A stretch of DNA of 17,438 nucleotides from SCGC-AG-212-J23 sp036406675. GTDB lineage: Bacteria; Pseudomonadota; Gammaproteobacteria; Burkholderiales; SG8-39. A model generated the notes under the pieces. It had not been told where the DNA came from and ran no database searches. It was given only the letters and a program-made list of their open reading frames with translations. Position numbers and translations under genes: made by a program. Shown in pieces: positions 1-6,082 of this stretch. Every line of letters begins with the position of its first letter. Position 1 is the stretch's first letter. The stretch covers positions 1-17,438 of the forward strand of contig DASXAO010000129.1 of assembly GCA_036406675.1 (NCBI GenBank), read 5' to 3'.

Positions 1-651
1 CACATGCAGCACAAGGACGACCACGGCAACACCGGCGACCTCGGCCCGGGCGACGTGCAGTGGATGAGCGCCGCGCGCGGCATCATCCATTCCGAGATGC
101 CGCAGCAGAGCGAAGGGCGCATGCGCGGCTTCCAGCTCTGGCTCAACCTGCCGGGGAAGGAAAAGATGAAGCCGGCGGCCTACCGCGATATCGCCGCGAA
201 CGAGATTCCCGTGGTTTCAAGAGAAGGAATCTCGGTCAAGGTCATCGCGGGTTCGCTCGGCGGCACCGCGGGCCCGATTCACGGCGGAAGCACCGACCCG
301 TACTACCTCGACGTGCATCTCGAGGCGGGCGCGGTGTTCGAAGGCGCATTGCCCGCGGGGCACAACGCGTTTCTCTACGTCTACGAGGGCGATGCGCTCG
401 TCGGCGAGGAGCGGACGCCGCTTGCGCATCGCAGCGCGGGTTTGCTTTCCTCAAAAGAAGATGCCGTGAGATTGGAGGCGGGGGCGAGCGGCGCCCGTGC
501 ACTGCTTCTCGCCGGCAGGCCGCTGCGCGAGCCGGTCGTGCAGTACGGGCCGTTCGTGATGAATACCCGCCAGGAGATCGAGCAGGCGATCGCCGACTAC
601 CAGGCCGGCACTCTGTCGCAGGGTGAAATCGGCCGCATCAAGATCGCCTAG
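1..651 (+). CDS. pirin family protein, 5' end cut off by the window
   Basis: Pirins are bicupin proteins; some members have quercetin 2,3-dioxygenase activity and others bind regulators or metabolic enzymes. The frame is open from base 1, so the ATG at base 4 is probably internal. The visible part carries the family block with LGPGDVQWM followed by RGIIHSEMP. The His and Glu of that IIHSE segment (residues 29 and 31 counted from the ATG at 4) correspond to the second half of the metal site. The first His pair, normally in an HPHRG-type motif just upstream, would lie before the window. The C-terminal cupin contains YVYEGDALVG and ends with the family-typical NTRQEIEQAIADYQAG tail. About 215 of a usual 280-300 residues are present. 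A strong hairpin follows 43 bases after the stop. The exact substrate cannot be read from the sequence. Confidence 0.93.
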   Translation, partial: HMQHKDDHGNTGDLGPGDVQWMSAARGIIHSEMPQQSEGRMRGFQLWLNLPGKEKMKPAAYRDIAANEIPVVSREGISVKVIAGSLGGTAGPIHGGSTDPYYLDVHLEAGAVFEGALPAGHNAFLYVYEGDALVGEERTPLAHRSAGLLSSKEDAVRLEAGASGARALLLAGRPLREPVVQYGPFVMNTRQEIEQAIADYQAGTLSQGEIGRIKIA

Positions 652-694
652 CCTCGTTTTCCATCGTTTGCGAAACTGAAGCAGCGCTGACGTG

Positions 695-722
695 ACAAAA
701 GCCGCGGCCTCGCGGCTTTTGT
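695..722 (+). terminator. hairpin terminator after the pirin gene
   Basis: Two 12-base arms (695-706 and 711-722) are perfectly complementary around a GCCT loop: ACAAAAGCCGCG pairs with CGCGGCTTTTGT. The GC-rich core is flanked by A on the left and T on the right, the usual shape of an intrinsic terminator, but the T run is only four bases and lies in the stem. It separates the pirin from small-family copy A. The symmetry could let it work in both directions. Confidence 0.75.
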
Positions 723-864
723 GAACCGTTCATTCCTTCTCCGCCGCCGCCTGTCGCGTGCGCGCCACGGCGCCGTGCATTCGCGATTTGTTCCTCGCGT
801 TGCGCCCGCCGTGGGCGCAAGGTCAAGCCGTAAGAACAACAGGCTTAGGGGGAAAGGGCTGAAA

Positions 865-1200
865 ATGGACACGCTTCAGAACCGGGTACACAACGAAGAA
901 CAACAACGCTTGCGGCTCGAGGCCGACCTGGCTGCGAGCATCGAGACGCTGTTCCGGCGCTGTCCGTCGCTCTATGGCTTCTCCGTGCAGCAGGCCTCGA
1001 AGGTCACCCGCGAGCGCGCGGTCGACCATCTCGAAGGCGATCTCTACCTCGCGGACGTGGCCTGCCATCCGCTTCTCGACGAAGAGCGCTGCGCGGAGCT
1101 CTGCGAAGTCGTCTCGCATACGCTGCTCGAGCTGGTGGACGAGCGGCCCGAGATGGCCGAGCTCCTGCCCGGGCGCACCTTCGCCCGTACGCTCCACTGA
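865..1200 (+). CDS. small paralogous family protein, copy A (function unknown)
   Basis: I do not recognise a named family. The 111-residue product is clearly homologous to four proteins encoded at 10.6-12.3 kb in this window. It has an N-terminal helix-like segment (about residues 18-30), then F-R-R-C-P-S-L-x-G-F-S-V-Q (30-42), a strand-like LYLADVACHP (60-69), a helix (about 76-97), and GRTFARTLH as its last nine residues. In a hand alignment with copy E, residues 18-42 match at 16 of 25 positions. The start at 865 is chosen because its first residues (MDTL) resemble those of copy E (MKTL) and a purine-rich GGGGGAAAGGG lies just upstream; the frame is also open further 5'. The stop is 14 bases before the exported YqgE-like gene, so the two are probably co-transcribed. 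No signal peptide or membrane segment is seen. Confidence 0.85.
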   Translation: MDTLQNRVHNEEQQRLRLEADLAASIETLFRRCPSLYGFSVQQASKVTRERAVDHLEGDLYLADVACHPLLDEERCAELCEVVSHTLLELVDERPEMAELLPGRTFARTLH

Positions 1201-1214
1201 CCGCGGGTGAGGCC

Positions 1215-1799
1215 ATGAAGCGCACCCTCGCCCTCATCGCCCTCCTCGTAGCCGCCTGCGTCTGCCGCGCCGAAGACCTCACGCGGCCGCTGCTGCTCGT
1301 CGCGTCGCCGGCGCTGCAGGGGGCTTACAGCCACACCGCGCTGCTCGTCTTTCCGATGAAAGACCAGCACGCCGGCTTCATCCTCAACCGCTCGACCGAC
1401 GTCAAGATGGCGAGCGTGTTCCCCGACCACCCGCCTTCCGCGAAGGTGGCCGAGCCGATCTACTTCGGCGGCCCCGAGATGATGGACTCGCTCTTCGCGC
1501 TGGTGCGCAAGGACCCCGGCCCCGGCTCGGTCAAGGTGCTGGGCGACCTCTTCGTGACCGCGGAAGCCGATTGCATCGACCGCATCATCGAGACCACGCC
1601 GAACGACGCCCGCTACTTCGCCGGTTTCGTCGGCTGGAAGCCCGGCGAGCTCGCGAAGGAAATCGAATCGGGCTACTGGTACGTCGAGGCGCTCGATGCG
1701 TCGCAGGCCTTCCGCAAGGACGCCGGCGCGATGTGGGACGAGCTGGTCCAGCGCCTCGGCAACGGCTACCCGCGCCCGACCAACCTGCACGGCGTCTAG
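1215..1799 (+). CDS. YqgE/AlgH (UPF0301)-like protein with an export signal
   Basis: The body matches the YqgE/AlgH family: LLVASPALQGAYSHTALLVF near the N-terminus, HAGFILNRS, IYFGGPEMMDSLFAL, then a GFVGWKPGELAKEIESGYWY segment corresponding to the family's GYAGWGPGQLExEI block. Family function is poorly defined. Ordinary members are cytoplasmic and start directly at the LL-IA-P block. Here a basic, hydrophobic leader of about 19 residues precedes it, with a possible signal peptidase cut after CRA (residue 19) or a lipobox VAAC at residues 12-15, which would make it a lipoprotein anchored at Cys15. GGTGAGG lies 4-5 bases before the ATG. It follows copy A by 14 bases. Length (194 residues) is the family length plus the leader. 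Periplasmic location is inferred. Confidence 0.85.
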   Translation: MKRTLALIALLVAACVCRAEDLTRPLLLVASPALQGAYSHTALLVFPMKDQHAGFILNRSTDVKMASVFPDHPPSAKVAEPIYFGGPEMMDSLFALVRKDPGPGSVKVLGDLFVTAEADCIDRIIETTPNDARYFAGFVGWKPGELAKEIESGYWYVEALDASQAFRKDAGAMWDELVQRLGNGYPRPTNLHGV

Positions 1800-1856
1800 T
1801 CCGCCGCGGCTTTGCCGCTTAAACTCGCCGGGCCCAAGCTCATCGCGAGGCCCGAC

Positions 1857-2363
1857 ATGCAGATCTCGATGTACCAGGCGAGCGCGCCGCGCTTCGCCAA
1901 CACCCTGAAGAACCTCGCCGCGATCCTCGACAAGGCGCAGGCGCACTGCGAGGCGAAGAAGATCGAGCCGGCGACGCTCGCCGGCATGCGCCTCATCGCC
2001 GACATGTTCCCGCTGTCGCGCCAGGTGCAGGTCGCCTGCGACAGCGCCAAGGGCGCGGTGGCGCGCCTGGCGGGACTCGACATTCCGAAGCACGAGGACA
2101 CCGAGCACACGCTCGCCGACCTCAAGCAGCGCATCGCGAAGACCATCGACTTCATCCTGTCGGTCTCGCCGGACAAGGTCGACGGCAGCGAGGAGCGCCC
2201 GGTGACGCTGCGCCTGGGCGGCAGGGACGTCACCTTCACCGGCATGCAGTACCTCCTCGGCTTCGCCTATCCCAACTTTTACTTCCACGTCACCACCGCG
2301 TACGACATCCTGCGCGCGAACGGCGTCGAGCTCGGCAAGCGGGACTACATCGGCACGCCCTAA
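1857..2363 (+). CDS. DUF1993 family protein
   Basis: The 168-residue product follows the DUF1993 pattern end to end: ISMYQASAPRF at the N-terminus, ADMFPLSRQVQ in the first third, AKGAVARLAG, a KHEDTEHTLADLKQRI helix, and the hallmark C-terminus NFYFHVTTAYDILRANGVELGKRD. The family is thought to be a helical bundle related to the DinB/YfiT proteins; no activity is established. The frame is open upstream to a TTG at 1812, but the ATG at 1857 is preferred because family members begin with M-x-I-S-M-Y and a GCGAGG lies just before it. It sits 57 bases after the YqgE-like gene. Its stop is one base before the large inverted repeat at 2365. Confidence 0.9.
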   Translation: MQISMYQASAPRFANTLKNLAAILDKAQAHCEAKKIEPATLAGMRLIADMFPLSRQVQVACDSAKGAVARLAGLDIPKHEDTEHTLADLKQRIAKTIDFILSVSPDKVDGSEERPVTLRLGGRDVTFTGMQYLLGFAYPNFYFHVTTAYDILRANGVELGKRDYIGTP

Positions 2364-2364
2364 G

Positions 2365-2436
2365 AAAAACAGGGACAGTCCCTATTTTCCGTTGCTGCGC
2401 GGAGCTCCCAGGAAAATAGGGACTGTCCCTGTTTTT
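2365..2436. repeat. perfect 26-bp inverted repeat of REP/REPIN type
   Basis: Arms at 2365-2390 and 2411-2436 are exact reverse complements around a 20-base spacer. Each arm itself contains the palindrome AGGGAC-A-GTCCCT (2371-2383 in the left arm), flanked by an A/T-rich end. Two inverted REP copies with a short spacer are the architecture of a REPIN, a non-autonomous element mobilised by RAYT (IS200-like) transposases; sequences with an AGGGACAGTCCCT core are common in betaproteobacterial intergenic DNA (from memory). No transposase is in the window. Lying one base after the DUF1993 stop, it may also terminate transcription or protect the transcript 3' end. Confidence 0.85.
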
Positions 2437-2489
2437 GTCTGGGCACGCCGTTTGCTGCGTCCCGGCGTCACCCATTCAAAGGGAAGCCC

Positions 2490-2765
2490 ATGGAATACGC
2501 CCAGACGACCAAGATTCCGAGCAGCGTGGAGGAAGTGCCGACCTCCACCGAGGAGCGGCTGCGCAACATGCGCCAGACGGTGGACCAGTACATGAACACC
2601 GCCTCGCAACGCGCCCGCGAAGCCGCCGCCTACGCCGACCGCACGGTGCAGGCGAATCCCTGGAGCGCGGTCGGGGTCGGGTTCGGCCTCGGCATGGTGT
2701 TCGGGGCGATGATCACTTTGCTCGCGTCGCGGCCCAACCCCAGCATGCTGGACCGTTTCCGCTAA
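2490..2765 (+). CDS. DUF883 / ElaB-YqjD-like membrane-anchored protein
   Basis: The 91-residue product has the layout of the ElaB/YqjD/DUF883 group: a polar, helical N-terminal part (about residues 18-55, with repeated Arg, Glu and Ala), a QANPW junction at 54-58, and one glycine-rich C-terminal membrane helix (about 58-79) followed by a short basic tail. E. coli YqjD and ElaB are inner-membrane proteins that bind ribosomes in stationary phase; whether this one does so is inference. AAAGGGAAG precedes the ATG at good spacing. It stands between the REP-type element and the decarboxylase gene and appears monocistronic or the first of two genes. Confidence 0.85.
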   Translation: MEYAQTTKIPSSVEEVPTSTEERLRNMRQTVDQYMNTASQRAREAAAYADRTVQANPWSAVGVGFGLGMVFGAMITLLASRPNPSMLDRFR

Positions 2766-2838
2766 GCGGCCTGGACCGTGCCTCCACAGGCGAGGCGCGA
2801 CGCTTGGTAACATGCGTCGACTCCACGGAGGGCGGCGC

Positions 2839-3819
2839 ATGCAAGGCAAGATCGGGCTGGAAGAGCATTTCGCGATCCCCGAGACGCTTTCGGACTCGAA
2901 GGGATTCCTCGGCGACGCCGTCTGGCCCGAGCTCGAGAAGCGGCTGCTCGACATCCAGGACTACCGCCTTAGGCAGATGGACGAGAACGGCATGGAGCTC
3001 ATGCTGCTCTCGCTCAACGCGCCGGCGGTGCAGGCTCTCCCCGACCCGGCCCGCGCGAGCGCGATCGCGCGGCGCGCCAACGACTTCCTCGCAGAAGAGG
3101 TGCGCAAGCGCCCGCGGCGCTTCCAGGGCCTCGCCGCGCTTGCCATGCAGGACCCCGACGGAGCCACGCGCGAGCTCCTCCGCTGCGTGAAGGAGCTGGG
3201 CTTCCGCGGCGCGCTGGTGAACGGGTTTTCGCAAGTCAAAGAAAAAGAATCCATGGTCTATCTCGACGAGCGCCGCTACCGGGATTTCTGGGCCGAGTGC
3301 GAGAAGCTCGACGTGCCTTTCTACCTCCATCCGCGCAACCCCCTGCCGAGCGCGGCGCAGATCTACGAGGGCCATCCGTGGCTCCTGGGGCCGACCTGGG
3401 CGTTCGGCCAGGAAACCGCGGTGCACGCGCTGAGGCTGATGGCGTCGGGGCTGTTCGACGCCCACCCGCGCCTCAAGATCATCCTCGGGCACCTCGGGGA
3501 AGGGCTGCCTTACAGCATCTGGCGCGTCGACCATCGCAACGCCTGGACGCAGCAGCCGCCGCGCTACCCGGCGAAGAGGAAGCTGGGCGAGTACTTCCAG
3601 GAAAACTTCTACCTCACGGTGTCGGGCAACTTCCGCACCCAGAGCCTGCTCGGCGCCATGCTCGAGATCGGCGCCGATCGGATCCTCTTCTCCACCGACT
3701 GGCCGTTCGAGAACATCGACCACGCGGCCAAGTGGTTCGACGCCGCGCCGATCAGCGAGGACGACCGCCGCAAGATCGGCCGCGAGAACGCGGTGCGCCT
3801 GTTCCGGCTAGAGAGCTGA
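2839..3819 (+). CDS. amidohydrolase-family decarboxylase, gamma-resorcylate (2,6-dihydroxybenzoate) decarboxylase type
   Basis: These enzymes reversibly decarboxylate hydroxybenzoates such as 2,6-dihydroxybenzoate, giving resorcinol and CO2. The 326-residue product matches the known 2,6-dihydroxybenzoate decarboxylases in length and order. With the ATG at 2839, the metal ligands of that family fall at their published-type positions: Glu8 and His10 (LEEH), His164 (YLHPRNP) and Asp287 (STDWPFEN), with the catalytic His218 in ILGHLGEG. VNGFSQ, GPTWAFGQETAVHALRLM and TVSGNFRTQ are also typical. The start at 2839 is preferred over the ATG at 2812 because of the GGAGGG seven bases upstream and the conserved M-Q-G-K beginning. 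No monooxygenase or ring-cleavage gene of the resorcinol pathway is adjacent, so the physiological substrate is uncertain. Confidence 0.92.
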   Translation: MQGKIGLEEHFAIPETLSDSKGFLGDAVWPELEKRLLDIQDYRLRQMDENGMELMLLSLNAPAVQALPDPARASAIARRANDFLAEEVRKRPRRFQGLAALAMQDPDGATRELLRCVKELGFRGALVNGFSQVKEKESMVYLDERRYRDFWAECEKLDVPFYLHPRNPLPSAAQIYEGHPWLLGPTWAFGQETAVHALRLMASGLFDAHPRLKIILGHLGEGLPYSIWRVDHRNAWTQQPPRYPAKRKLGEYFQENFYLTVSGNFRTQSLLGAMLEIGADRILFSTDWPFENIDHAAKWFDAAPISEDDRRKIGRENAVRLFRLES

Positions 3820-3824
3820 GTGGC

Positions 3825-4253
3825 TTAGGGGGTTAGCTGTGCACATTGCTCGCGCGCGTACCGCGAGGCCACGAAGCTGTTCTCGTCCGGCCCGCCGTTC
3901 ACCGCCACGATCTTGTCGTCCCGCATGAAGAAGGTCATGGGGTAGGGACCGGCGAACTTGCCGTCCTTCTTCTCGTTGACCCACACGCAGGTGGCCCAGC
4001 CGTACTGGCTGTCGCGCAGCACCGTATCGCGCTGGTAGAGCTGTTTCGGCTCCGAACGGTACTCGACTTGCGCTTCCTTGGGGTTGGGAAGGCGCAGGTC
4101 GAGGTAGCTCTTGATCTCCTCGCGCCAGCGCGTCGGCTTCGGCCCGTAGTTGAGCCCGGCCGTCTCTTCTTTCTTGACCGTGGTGTCGCAGCCCGCGAGG
4201 AGGGTAAGCATCAGGAGAACCAAGGATTTTCGGACCAGCGAGGATTTTTTCAT
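3825..4253 (-). CDS. small predicted lipoprotein
   Basis: The 142-residue product begins with a basic and hydrophobic signal and a clear lipobox, Leu-Ala-Gly-Cys at residues 19-22, so the mature protein would be lipidated at Cys22 and lie in the periplasm on a membrane. The remainder has no domain I recognise. It is a short polar region followed by a compact, probably beta-rich domain with YGWATCVWVNEKKDG, YPMTFFMRDDKIV and a C-terminal AREQC; the two mature cysteines could form a disulfide. The start is fixed by the signal peptide. The gene converges on the decarboxylase (5-base gap between stops) and diverges from the CmcJ-like gene. Confidence 0.85.
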   Translation of the reverse strand: MKKSSLVRKSLVLLMLTLLAGCDTTVKKEETAGLNYGPKPTRWREEIKSYLDLRLPNPKEAQVEYRSEPKQLYQRDTVLRDSQYGWATCVWVNEKKDGKFAGPYPMTFFMRDDKIVAVNGGPDENSFVASRYAREQCAQLTP

Positions 4254-4301
4254 TATCGGCTCCGGTTTCAGTCCTGCTGCCGAGATTCTAGAATATCGAG
4301 G
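4254..4301. promoter_or_regulatory. 48-base divergent control region with a 10-bp palindrome
   Basis: This gap separates the starts of the lipoprotein gene (-) and the CmcJ-like gene (+) and must carry, or overlap, at least one promoter. It contains the perfect palindrome ATTCTAGAAT at 4285-4294, whose TAGAAT half resembles a -10 hexamer on either strand. No convincing -35 was found. The palindrome could equally be an operator half or chance. Confidence 0.4.
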
Positions 4302-5090
4302 ATGCACGCGCACATCAGCTACACCGCCGACACCGGCGAGACGCTCGTCAACGAGACCTTCGGGCCGAACAACATCCGCCGCCGGACCAGCGGCACGGCG
4401 GAGCTCCACGAAGTGGCGATCTCCAATGGGCGGGACGAAGAGCTCTCGCTGGAGCGGAACGGCTTCGAGCTGGTCGAGCACCGCACCGGGGTGAAGAGCT
4501 TCTTCGACCCCGACGAGCTGAAGAGCGTCTACTACCGCGAAGTCGAGGCGCTGATCCGGGCGCGCTCGGGCGCCGCGCGCGTGGTGGTGTTCGACCACAC
4601 CCTGCGCTCGGGAAGCGAGGAGGAGCGCGAAGCGAGGCTGATCCGCGAGCCGGTGCTTTCGGCGCACAACGACTACACCGAGTGGTCCGGGCCCCAGCGC
4701 GTGCGCGAGCTCATGGGCGAGGAGGCCGAGGGGCTGCTCGGGCGGCGCTTCGCGATCATCCAGGTGTGGCGCGCCATCGTGGATCCAATCGCGAGCAACC
4801 CGCTCGCGCTCGCCGACGCACGCAGCGTGGCGCCCGAAGACTTGCTCGTCGCCGAGCGACGCTACCCCAACCGCGTCGGCCAGACCTACCGCCTGAAGTA
4901 CAGCCCGCTGCACCGCTGGGTCTATTTCCCGCGCATGCGGCGCGACGAGGCGCTCGTGTTCAAGGTCTACGACTCCGAAAAGGACGGCCGCGCGCGCTTC
5001 ACGCCGCACACCTCGTTCGACGACCCGACCACGCCCGCCGGGGCACCGCCGCGGCAGAGCATCGAGGCCCGCGCGCTCGCCTTCTTCTAG
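4302..5090 (+). CDS. CmcJ/NvfI-family putative oxygenase
   Basis: The 262-residue product has the ordered motifs of the CmcJ-like group (cephamycin CmcJ, fungal AsaB and GA4-desaturase-like proteins): VVVFDHTLR (94-102), SAHNDYT (120-126), IIQVWRAI (152-159), NPLALADARSV, a WVYFPRMRRDEALVFKVYDS segment, and HTSFDDPTTPAGAPPRQSIE near the end. His122-x-Asp124, His236 and Arg251 are placed as an HxD...H...R set, as in Fe(II)/2-oxoglutarate oxygenases. That assignment is my inference from spacing. Substrates of bacterial members are mostly unknown. The frame is open far upstream, but the ATG at 4302 is chosen because the upstream part overlaps the lipoprotein gene and codes for nothing family-like. 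The stop overlaps the 3' end of the next minus-strand gene by four bases. Confidence 0.85.
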   Translation: MHAHISYTADTGETLVNETFGPNNIRRRTSGTAELHEVAISNGRDEELSLERNGFELVEHRTGVKSFFDPDELKSVYYREVEALIRARSGAARVVVFDHTLRSGSEEEREARLIREPVLSAHNDYTEWSGPQRVRELMGEEAEGLLGRRFAIIQVWRAIVDPIASNPLALADARSVAPEDLLVAERRYPNRVGQTYRLKYSPLHRWVYFPRMRRDEALVFKVYDSEKDGRARFTPHTSFDDPTTPAGAPPRQSIEARALAFF

Positions 5091-5647
5091 GTCGCGTAGC
5101 GCTTCACGCCTCGATAGAGCAGGAACATCGCCGCGGTCTGCAGCACGTGGTAAAGGTCGTTCTGGTTGAAGCGCTCGTGCAGCGCGAAGCCGCTTGCCTG
5201 CGCCAGCCCCGCGAGCACCGAGACTGCGACGCCGGCAAGCATCCAGCCGTTGAAGCGCCAAAGGTGCAGCAGCGCGACGATCAGCAGAGCGGTTCCCGTA
5301 TCGGCGATGACCCAGATGAAAGCGTCGTGGTAGAGCATCCAGGCGCAGTAGGCCGCCATCTTCCCCAGGGCAAACCCGAGCAGCAGTCGTTGCAGAGCCC
5401 CGCTCGTCGTGGCGACGGCGGAGCCGGCGACCATGCCGAAGCTCGCGACGCCGACCGAGAGCGTCGTCGCCTTCCACAGCGCGTCGTTCTCCCAGAACCC
5501 GTGCCACGTGCCGCCGAGCGCGGCGCCGAGCCCGAGCGCGAGGAACGCCACGGCCCAGAGTCTCGATGTCCCGACGAGCTTCGAGCCCAGGTAAATCGAC
5601 ACCGCGGCGAGCGCGTAGTCGGTGAGGACGGTCGTGGGCTCGTTCAC
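5087..5647 (-). CDS. multi-pass membrane protein (hypothetical, possibly CREST-like)
   Basis: The 186-residue product is almost entirely hydrophobic helices, about six or seven, starting with an EPTTVLTDYALAAVS segment. His residues sit at helix ends: GGTWHGF (His49), LYHDAF (His107), and a C-terminal ALHERFNQNDLYHVLQ (His157, Asp164, His167). This layout, especially the last motif, recalls the CREST superfamily of membrane hydrolases (alkaline ceramidase, PAQR), but the defining Ser is not clearly present, so the link is tentative. The GTG start at 5647 is supported by its overlap (GTGA) with the stop of the upstream membrane protein, a sign of translational coupling. The frame is open further upstream, but that part is a shadow of the neighbour. 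Confidence 0.8.
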   Translation of the reverse strand: MNEPTTVLTDYALAAVSIYLGSKLVGTSRLWAVAFLALGLGAALGGTWHGFWENDALWKATTLSVGVASFGMVAGSAVATTSGALQRLLLGFALGKMAAYCAWMLYHDAFIWVIADTGTALLIVALLHLWRFNGWMLAGVAVSVLAGLAQASGFALHERFNQNDLYHVLQTAAMFLLYRGVKRYAT

Positions 5648-6051
5648 CCGCGCAGGCGCTTCCTGTGCCACAGGCCGAGCGCGATGACGAAGCTGGCAAG
5701 CACCCAGTGGAACGGGATTGGGATGACCGGGGCATCGGGCTTGAAGACGAGCTGGGCGGGAAGGCGCAGGAGCATCGCCCCGAGGTAAATCCAGCCGAAC
5801 CACAACCAGGGTCCGGCGAAAAAGCGCCTCGGCCGCACGAAGAAGCCCTGGCGGCGCGTGAAGTCCGAACAGATCTTCGCCATCAGGACGATGATCGCGA
5901 TCTGCGCCGGCAGCAGCAGGGGGTAGGGCAGGAGGCCCGAGTACCAGCGCTCCATCGGCGGCAGCCACGGCACGCCCCAGAACGCCACCATCGCCTGGCC
6001 CGCCACGCGGGCCACAAACAGAATCAGCAGGACCCAAAGCAGCGGAACCAC
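5644..6051 (-). CDS. four-helix membrane protein, hypothetical
   Basis: The 135-residue product has about four hydrophobic helices (near residues 1-25, 38-60, 78-98 and 112-128). They are separated by a WLPPMERWYSG loop, a basic FTRRQGFFVRPRRFF loop and a periplasmic-type KPDAPVIPIPFHW loop, and the protein ends in a basic tail. It resembles conserved uncharacterised proteobacterial membrane proteins, but I cannot name a family. The GTG at 6051 is the only reasonable start in frame and lies right beside a REP-like sequence; no ribosome binding site is visible, so the true 5' end may have been altered. Its stop overlaps the GTG of the next membrane protein. The FAD oxidoreductase ends 31 bases upstream, so all three may share a transcript. 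Confidence 0.72.
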   Translation of the reverse strand: MVPLLWVLLILFVARVAGQAMVAFWGVPWLPPMERWYSGLLPYPLLLPAQIAIIVLMAKICSDFTRRQGFFVRPRRFFAGPWLWFGWIYLGAMLLRLPAQLVFKPDAPVIPIPFHWVLASFVIALGLWHRKRLRG

Positions 6052-6077
6052 AAATCAGGGACGGACCACGTTTATTT
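6052..6077. repeat. single REP-like sequence
   Basis: An A/T end, then CAGGGACGGACCACG, then a T/A-rich end lie between two minus-strand genes. The CAGGGAC core and A/T borders resemble one arm of the inverted repeat at 2365, with the second half changed (GGACCACG in place of GTCCCT). GGGACAGACCACG-type variants occur in REP-like families of betaproteobacteria (from memory). Only one copy is present, with no perfect partner nearby. Confidence 0.45.
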
Positions 6078-6082
6078 GTTTT

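Noticed and set aside
1044..2288. 414-codon minus-strand frame across copy A, the YqgE-like and the DUF1993 genes
   Set aside because: It spans three supported genes antisense and has the same Arg/Glu/Val low-complexity character.
3825..5735. 636-codon minus-strand frame ending in the lipoprotein
   Set aside because: The lipobox and signal peptide fix the lipoprotein start at 4253; the longer 5' part is antisense to the CmcJ-like gene.
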